Positions 34,045 through 35,914 of a DNA stretch of 35,914 bases are shown in pieces. The notes below the pieces were generated by a model, which made no database searches, was not told the DNA's origin, and saw nothing but the letters and a program-made list of their open reading frames with translations. Position 1 is the first letter of the stretch, and each line of letters begins with the position of its first letter. Source of the stretch: a virus; the IMG/VR virus record IMGVR_UViG_3300037882_001368, positions 1-35,914 of that record. The stretch is one strand, 5' to 3'. The translations under genes and the position numbers were made by a program.

Positions 34045-34046
34045 AT

Positions 34047-34075
34047 AAAAAGACTAGCTTGTGGTGGAGCTAGTC
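34047..34075 (-). terminator. Leftward rho-independent terminator upstream of the tRNA
   Basis: GACTAGCT and AGCTAGTC pair perfectly across an eight-base loop (34060-34067). On the minus strand the stem is followed by TTTTT (34051-34047), then by the tRNA three bases later. It would end the transcript from the 34338-34366 promoter. On the plus strand there is no U tract. Confidence 0.75.
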
Positions 34076-34331
34076 ATGTTGATGGAATTATAACATAAAA
34101 TCACCCCCTTGCTTGACTCGCTCTTTGTTTCCAATGTGAAACAGGCTAATACAAACAAGAGGGAGAAAACACAAACCATCACTAAGCGCAAAGAAATCGC
34201 CTTTATAAAGTGAACAACCCACTAAGTTTAATATAGAATAGAATAAAGTTTTAAGCACGTTGCGAGTGCTTAAAACCTTTAATGCATGTGATACGGTGAA
34301 CCTTTGCACACCTATAAAACACGACATATCA
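34047..34331 (-). ncRNA. Candidate structured noncoding RNA (~280 nt)
   Basis: A self-contained transcription unit: strong promoter at 34338-34366, terminator at 34047-34075. Between them are a perfect 11-bp inverted repeat (34248-34258 with 34266-34276), an 11-bp imperfect stem pairing TCTCCCTCTTG with CAAGGGGGTGA (34156-34166 with 34101-34111) and enclosing a 6-bp hairpin (34126-34131 with 34138-34143), and smaller stems. The second stem hides a strong Shine-Dalgarno before a two-codon frame (ATG TTA TAA, 34097-34089). An 83-codon frame also crosses the region, but its first ATG overlaps the promoter and the sequence reads unlike a protein. No known RNA family is recognised. Regulatory role (antisense to late 3' transcript, or trans-acting) is unproven. 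Confidence 0.5.
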
Positions 34332-34337
34332 GAAAAC

Positions 34338-34366
34338 ATAGTAACGTTTTTATAGGAATTTGTCAA
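34338..34366 (-). promoter_or_regulatory. Strong leftward sigma70 promoter
   Basis: A perfect TTGACA (34366-34361), a 17-base spacer and TACTAT (34343-34338), predicted start about 34331. It is the best consensus promoter in the window and has no credible protein gene behind it, pointing to an RNA product and/or the tRNA. A second TATAAT at 34092-34087 could serve the tRNA alone. Confidence 0.75.
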
Positions 34367-34395
34367 TCAAATTCACCGAAACTTACACTTGTGTG

Positions 34396-34441
34396 GGTAT
34401 TGCTAATTAATTATAAATAATTAGTTAGCAATGCCTTTATT
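34396..34441 (+). terminator. Long-stem terminator of the late rightward transcript
   Basis: A 19-bp stem (34396-34414 with 34417-34435, two G-T pairs) with GC-rich base GG/CC followed by TTTATTTAATT on the plus strand. It lies beyond the spanin genes and would end late transcription before it enters the opposing early genes. The late mRNA would then run antisense across the tRNA and the candidate RNA. Confidence 0.65.
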
Positions 34442-34501
34442 TAATTGTTCGCGTATTCTAGTTGCTCCATCAAAAGTTGCAAAATCTAATATTTTCTGCA
34501 T
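34421..34501 (-). CDS. Tiny possible ORF (26 aa)
   Basis: Leftward ATG at 34501 opens MQKILDFATFDGATRIREQL.. to a stop at 34421 inside the long terminator stem. The sequence reads protein-like, but there is no Shine-Dalgarno and it is very short. It may be the end of the leftward operon or chance. Confidence 0.25.
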   Translation of the reverse strand: MQKILDFATFDGATRIREQLNKGIAN

Positions 34502-34512
34502 CACACAATGAG

Positions 34513-34644
34513 TTAATCAATTTTCTCTGTAAATGCAATCCATTTATCACGTCCAACTTGCTGTCCTTCTAAATAAGCCACCATTAAAGTGAAAAACCAA
34601 ACCATATTAATCATAATTTTTACAACTATATTAAATTCACTCAT
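34513..34644 (-). CDS. Small membrane protein (43 aa)
   Basis: Leftward ATG at 34644 overlaps the preceding stop (ATGA) and has GGGGGAG upstream, strong evidence for translation. The sequence MSEFNIVVKIMINMVWFFTLMVAYLEG.. has a single membrane segment at residues ~6-24 and a polar C-terminus (QVGRDKWIAFTEKID). Function unknown. Confidence 0.65.
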   Translation of the reverse strand: MSEFNIVVKIMINMVWFFTLMVAYLEGQQVGRDKWIAFTEKID

Positions 34645-34880
34645 ATCTCCCCCGCTATTTCGTTTGCTTGTTGAAGTGCGTTTTTTAATTGAAAATCAAG
34701 TAATTCTATATCCTTTTCGTTGATTATTATTGAAATGTTATGCAAAAGATATTGAGCGCATTTTATTTTCAGAATTAAATATTCAATCACTTTAATTATT
34801 TTCTGAACCCTAGGGTCAACCGCTAGCACCCCGCCGTGGTTTATTTCAGTGCTGGCAATTATTTTTTGTATGTTGTCCAT
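34641..34880 (-). CDS. Small helical hypothetical protein (79 aa)
   Basis: Starts MDNIQKIIAS with AAGGAG eight bases upstream; an in-frame GTG at 34889 overlaps that site and is rejected. Hydrophobic and charged residues alternate (KIIKVIEYLILKIKCAQYLLHNI, LLDFQLKNALQQANEIAGEI), suggesting two or three helices. No family is recognised. Coupled to the downstream small membrane protein by ATGA. Confidence 0.7.
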   Translation of the reverse strand: MDNIQKIIASTEINHGGVLAVDPRVQKIIKVIEYLILKIKCAQYLLHNISIIINEKDIELLDFQLKNALQQANEIAGEI

Positions 34881-34881
34881 C

Positions 34882-35022
34882 TCACTCACTCCTTAAGATG
34901 CTATCTTGTTCATTTAACGCCACTATTTCGGCGTAGGTTAATTGTTTTAACTGTGCGTTGCTTGGTTTATAAAACAATCCAAATAAAACAATTATAAGTA
35001 ATGCGGTTATGGTTAATCGCAT
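34882..35022 (-). CDS. Small secreted or membrane protein (46 aa)
   Basis: A leftward frame MRLTITALLIIVLFGLFYKPSNA.. (the first 18 residues hydrophobic, then SNA-Q as a possible signal peptidase site) ending SILRSE. Its start overlaps the stop of the 35013-35453 gene and its stop lies one base before the next ATG, an operon-perfect fit. A Shine-Dalgarno is weak (GAGATAG). The product is a short exported peptide or membrane protein of unknown role. Confidence 0.6.
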   Translation of the reverse strand: MRLTITALLIIVLFGLFYKPSNAQLKQLTYAEIVALNEQDSILRSE

Positions 35023-35453
35023 ATTACTATCTCAATTCTATTGCCTTGTTCGTCTATGGCGCAAATTATGTTTTCATAATAACAACCTGCCTCTATAAAC
35101 TCCCATACTGCGCATCTTTTTGTGTTCCAATTCTCAATAAAACTTTCGCCATAAGCATAAAGCCCATGCGCAGCATATAAATGCAACAGTTTAGTGTCAT
35201 CAGCTGTTGGTTTATGTGGAAGTGGCGGGAGTGCAATAGCATTTACATGGTGGTTAGCATCTTTTTTAGTGATTAATATTTGATTAGTTGGGAATATTGT
35301 TATGTAATCATAATATTGCTCAACCCAACCTTTATCATGAAGGTAAGTCAACCCATCGCTTGCTGTTTGCTCTAATGTTTTTTTGTTGTATGGCTTAAAC
35401 CAAATAACAGTATGTTCAACACCATTTATTTTTTCAATCGTAATTTTAGTCAT
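35013..35453 (-). CDS. Hypothetical early phage protein (146 aa)
   Basis: Begins MTKITIEKINGVEHTVIWFK. It appears alpha/beta, with an aromatic-rich middle (WVEQYYDYITIFPTNQILITKK) and several Cys and His in the C-terminal half (KRCAVWEFIEAGCYYENIICA), which could bind metal but form no named motif. ATG overlaps the preceding gene by eight bases. I do not recognise the family. Confidence 0.72.
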   Translation of the reverse strand: MTKITIEKINGVEHTVIWFKPYNKKTLEQTASDGLTYLHDKGWVEQYYDYITIFPTNQILITKKDANHHVNAIALPPLPHKPTADDTKLLHLYAAHGLYAYGESFIENWNTKRCAVWEFIEAGCYYENIICAIDEQGNRIEIVICD

Positions 35454-35775
35454 TGGTTGCCTCTAGTGCCTGTTTCAAATGTATCAATGTGCAATTATCG
35501 CCATCAGCTAAGTTGCCGTTTTCTTCTAAGGTTATATTTATTGCACCCCGCAACCTCGCTATCTCAGCGTCTTTTGCTGCTATGACAGTGTAGTTTAATG
35601 CTTGGCACGCATTCCATGCTTGATACGCATCTTCAATTTTATATTTTTGATATGTTCTATCCGCATCAACATCGTTGCAATCTCTAAGAAATGGACTTTT
35701 GCTAAACTCATTTTCAAAATATATTGTAGCCCACTTCTCAAACTCTGCCCTTACTTTATCATCATCTATTTTCAT
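35446..35775 (-). CDS. Hypothetical early phage protein (109 aa)
   Basis: MKIDDDKVRAEFEKWATIYF.. with GGAAGG seven bases before the ATG; an upstream TTG (35799) is less likely. FEKWA.., YKIEDAYQAWNACQAL and AAKDAEIARLRGAI follow the order of a widespread small phage protein ('FExWxxxx .. YxxxxxxxAWxAWxAx .. coiled coil'), known by sequence but not function. The C-terminal half is a coiled coil. Confidence 0.72.
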   Translation of the reverse strand: MKIDDDKVRAEFEKWATIYFENEFSKSPFLRDCNDVDADRTYQKYKIEDAYQAWNACQALNYTVIAAKDAEIARLRGAINITLEENGNLADGDNCTLIHLKQALEATND

Positions 35776-35805
35776 AATCACCTTCCTATAACGCAACAAT
35801 ATTAT

Positions 35806-35914
35806 TTAGCCATCGCCATAGCCAGAGCCATAGCCATCGCCAAAGCCATCGCCAGAGCCATCGCCATCGCCATGGCCAGAGCCATAGCCATCGCCAAAGC
35901 CATCGCCAGAGCCA
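35806..35914 (-). CDS. C-terminus of a Gly-X dipeptide-repeat protein (partial)
   Basis: Reading leftward from the right edge, every codon of one frame alternates Gly with Ser, Asp, Phe, Tyr or His: GSGDGFGDGYGSGHGDGD then GSGDGFGDGYGSGYGDG and a TAA stop at 35806-35808. The 35 visible residues are the end of a gene that starts beyond the window. Low-complexity Gly/Tyr/Asp tails of this type occur on small phage proteins of unknown function. It immediately precedes, and is probably co-transcribed with, the gene ending at 35446. Confidence 0.7.
   Translation of the reverse strand, partial: GSGDGFGDGYGSGHGDGDGSGDGFGDGYGSGYGDG
35809..35914. repeat. Hexanucleotide and 54-bp tandem repeat
   Basis: The plus strand is a run of GCCNNN hexamers (GCCATC, GCCATA, GCCAGA, GCCAAA). 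A higher-order 54-bp period is superimposed: 40 bases at 35821-35860 recur identically at 35875-35914. It encodes the Gly-X tail and probably extends past the edge. Assembly breaks at such repeats may explain why the window ends here. Confidence 0.85.

Noticed and set aside
33974-34046. attP site for integration at a tRNA
   Set aside because: No integrase or excisionase is visible in the window, and a phage attP normally carries only the 3' part of a tRNA, whereas the whole tRNA is present here. Not excluded if the rest of the genome has an integrase.
34088-34366. A leftward 92-codon frame read as a protein gene
   Set aside because: Its first start codons overlap the TTGACA...TACTAT promoter, the next ATG has no ribosome site, and the sequence (Cys/Leu/Phe/Ser-rich without pattern) reads unlike the neighbouring proteins. 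A structured RNA explains the region better, but the frame is not fully excluded.
35809-35914. A CRISPR-like or regulatory short repeat array
   Set aside because: The period is 6 and 54 bases with no unique spacers, and one frame is fully coding (Gly-X) up to a stop codon.

Overview
The window is the structural and lysis half of a short-tailed (podovirus-type) bacteriophage genome, together with two flanking blocks of small early-type genes. The DNA is AT-rich and densely packed, with many ATGA and TAATG start/stop overlaps. The spanin pair (an inner-membrane protein and an overlapping lipoprotein) implies a Gram-negative host. No RNA polymerase, integrase, DNA polymerase or reverse transcriptase is visible here. 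The promoters I can read look like host sigma70 promoters. The host species cannot be named from the sequence.

Layout. (1) 1-2080, minus strand: a compact leftward operon of eight small genes, most unrecognised, including a likely helix-turn-helix regulator (1690-1905). It is read from a promoter at about 2107-2135. (2) 2081-2235: a divergent control region with three exactly spaced 13-bp repeats overlapping the leftward promoter, and a rightward promoter placed so close to the terminase small subunit start that its mRNA could be leaderless. (3) 2236-10445, plus: the packaging and head module. It contains a terminase small subunit split by a -1 frameshift at an A10 run, an unknown virion-like protein, a terminase large subunit whose Walker A motif is interrupted by an intein, small connector proteins, a T7-type portal, a frameshifted small gene, a Bbp19-like protein, scaffold, major capsid protein and a small capsid-adjacent protein, closed by a strong terminator at 10454-10482.

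(4) 10495-23020, plus: the tail tube and ejection module. It contains tail tubular A and B proteins, a GNAT-like protein and four internal virion/ejection proteins. One of these carries a lytic transglycosylase domain and one an HEMGH metalloprotease-like motif. (5) 23021-32497, plus: an elaborate host-recognition module. Two long fibres share an N-terminal attachment domain; the first also carries a lectin-like domain and an SGNH esterase. A pectate-lyase-fold tailspike has different arginine codon use, and a free-standing lectin-like protein resembles the lectin part of the first fibre. (6) 32500-33972, plus: a lysis cassette of a holin candidate, a GH24 endolysin with a C-terminal membrane anchor, a small amphipathic protein, and overlapping Rz/Rz1-type spanins.

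(7) 33973-34441: a convergent junction holding, on the minus strand, a consensus-like sigma70 promoter, about 280 nt of strongly hairpin-forming DNA, a terminator and a tRNA with anticodon UCG; on the plus strand there is a long-stem terminator for the late transcript. The minus-strand locus looks like an undescribed structured RNA and is the most novel element here. (8) 34513-35914, minus: small early-type genes, ending in the C-terminus of a Gly-X dipeptide-repeat protein that runs off the right edge. Minus-strand genes run off both ends, so the window is probably part of a larger (possibly circularly permuted) phage genome.
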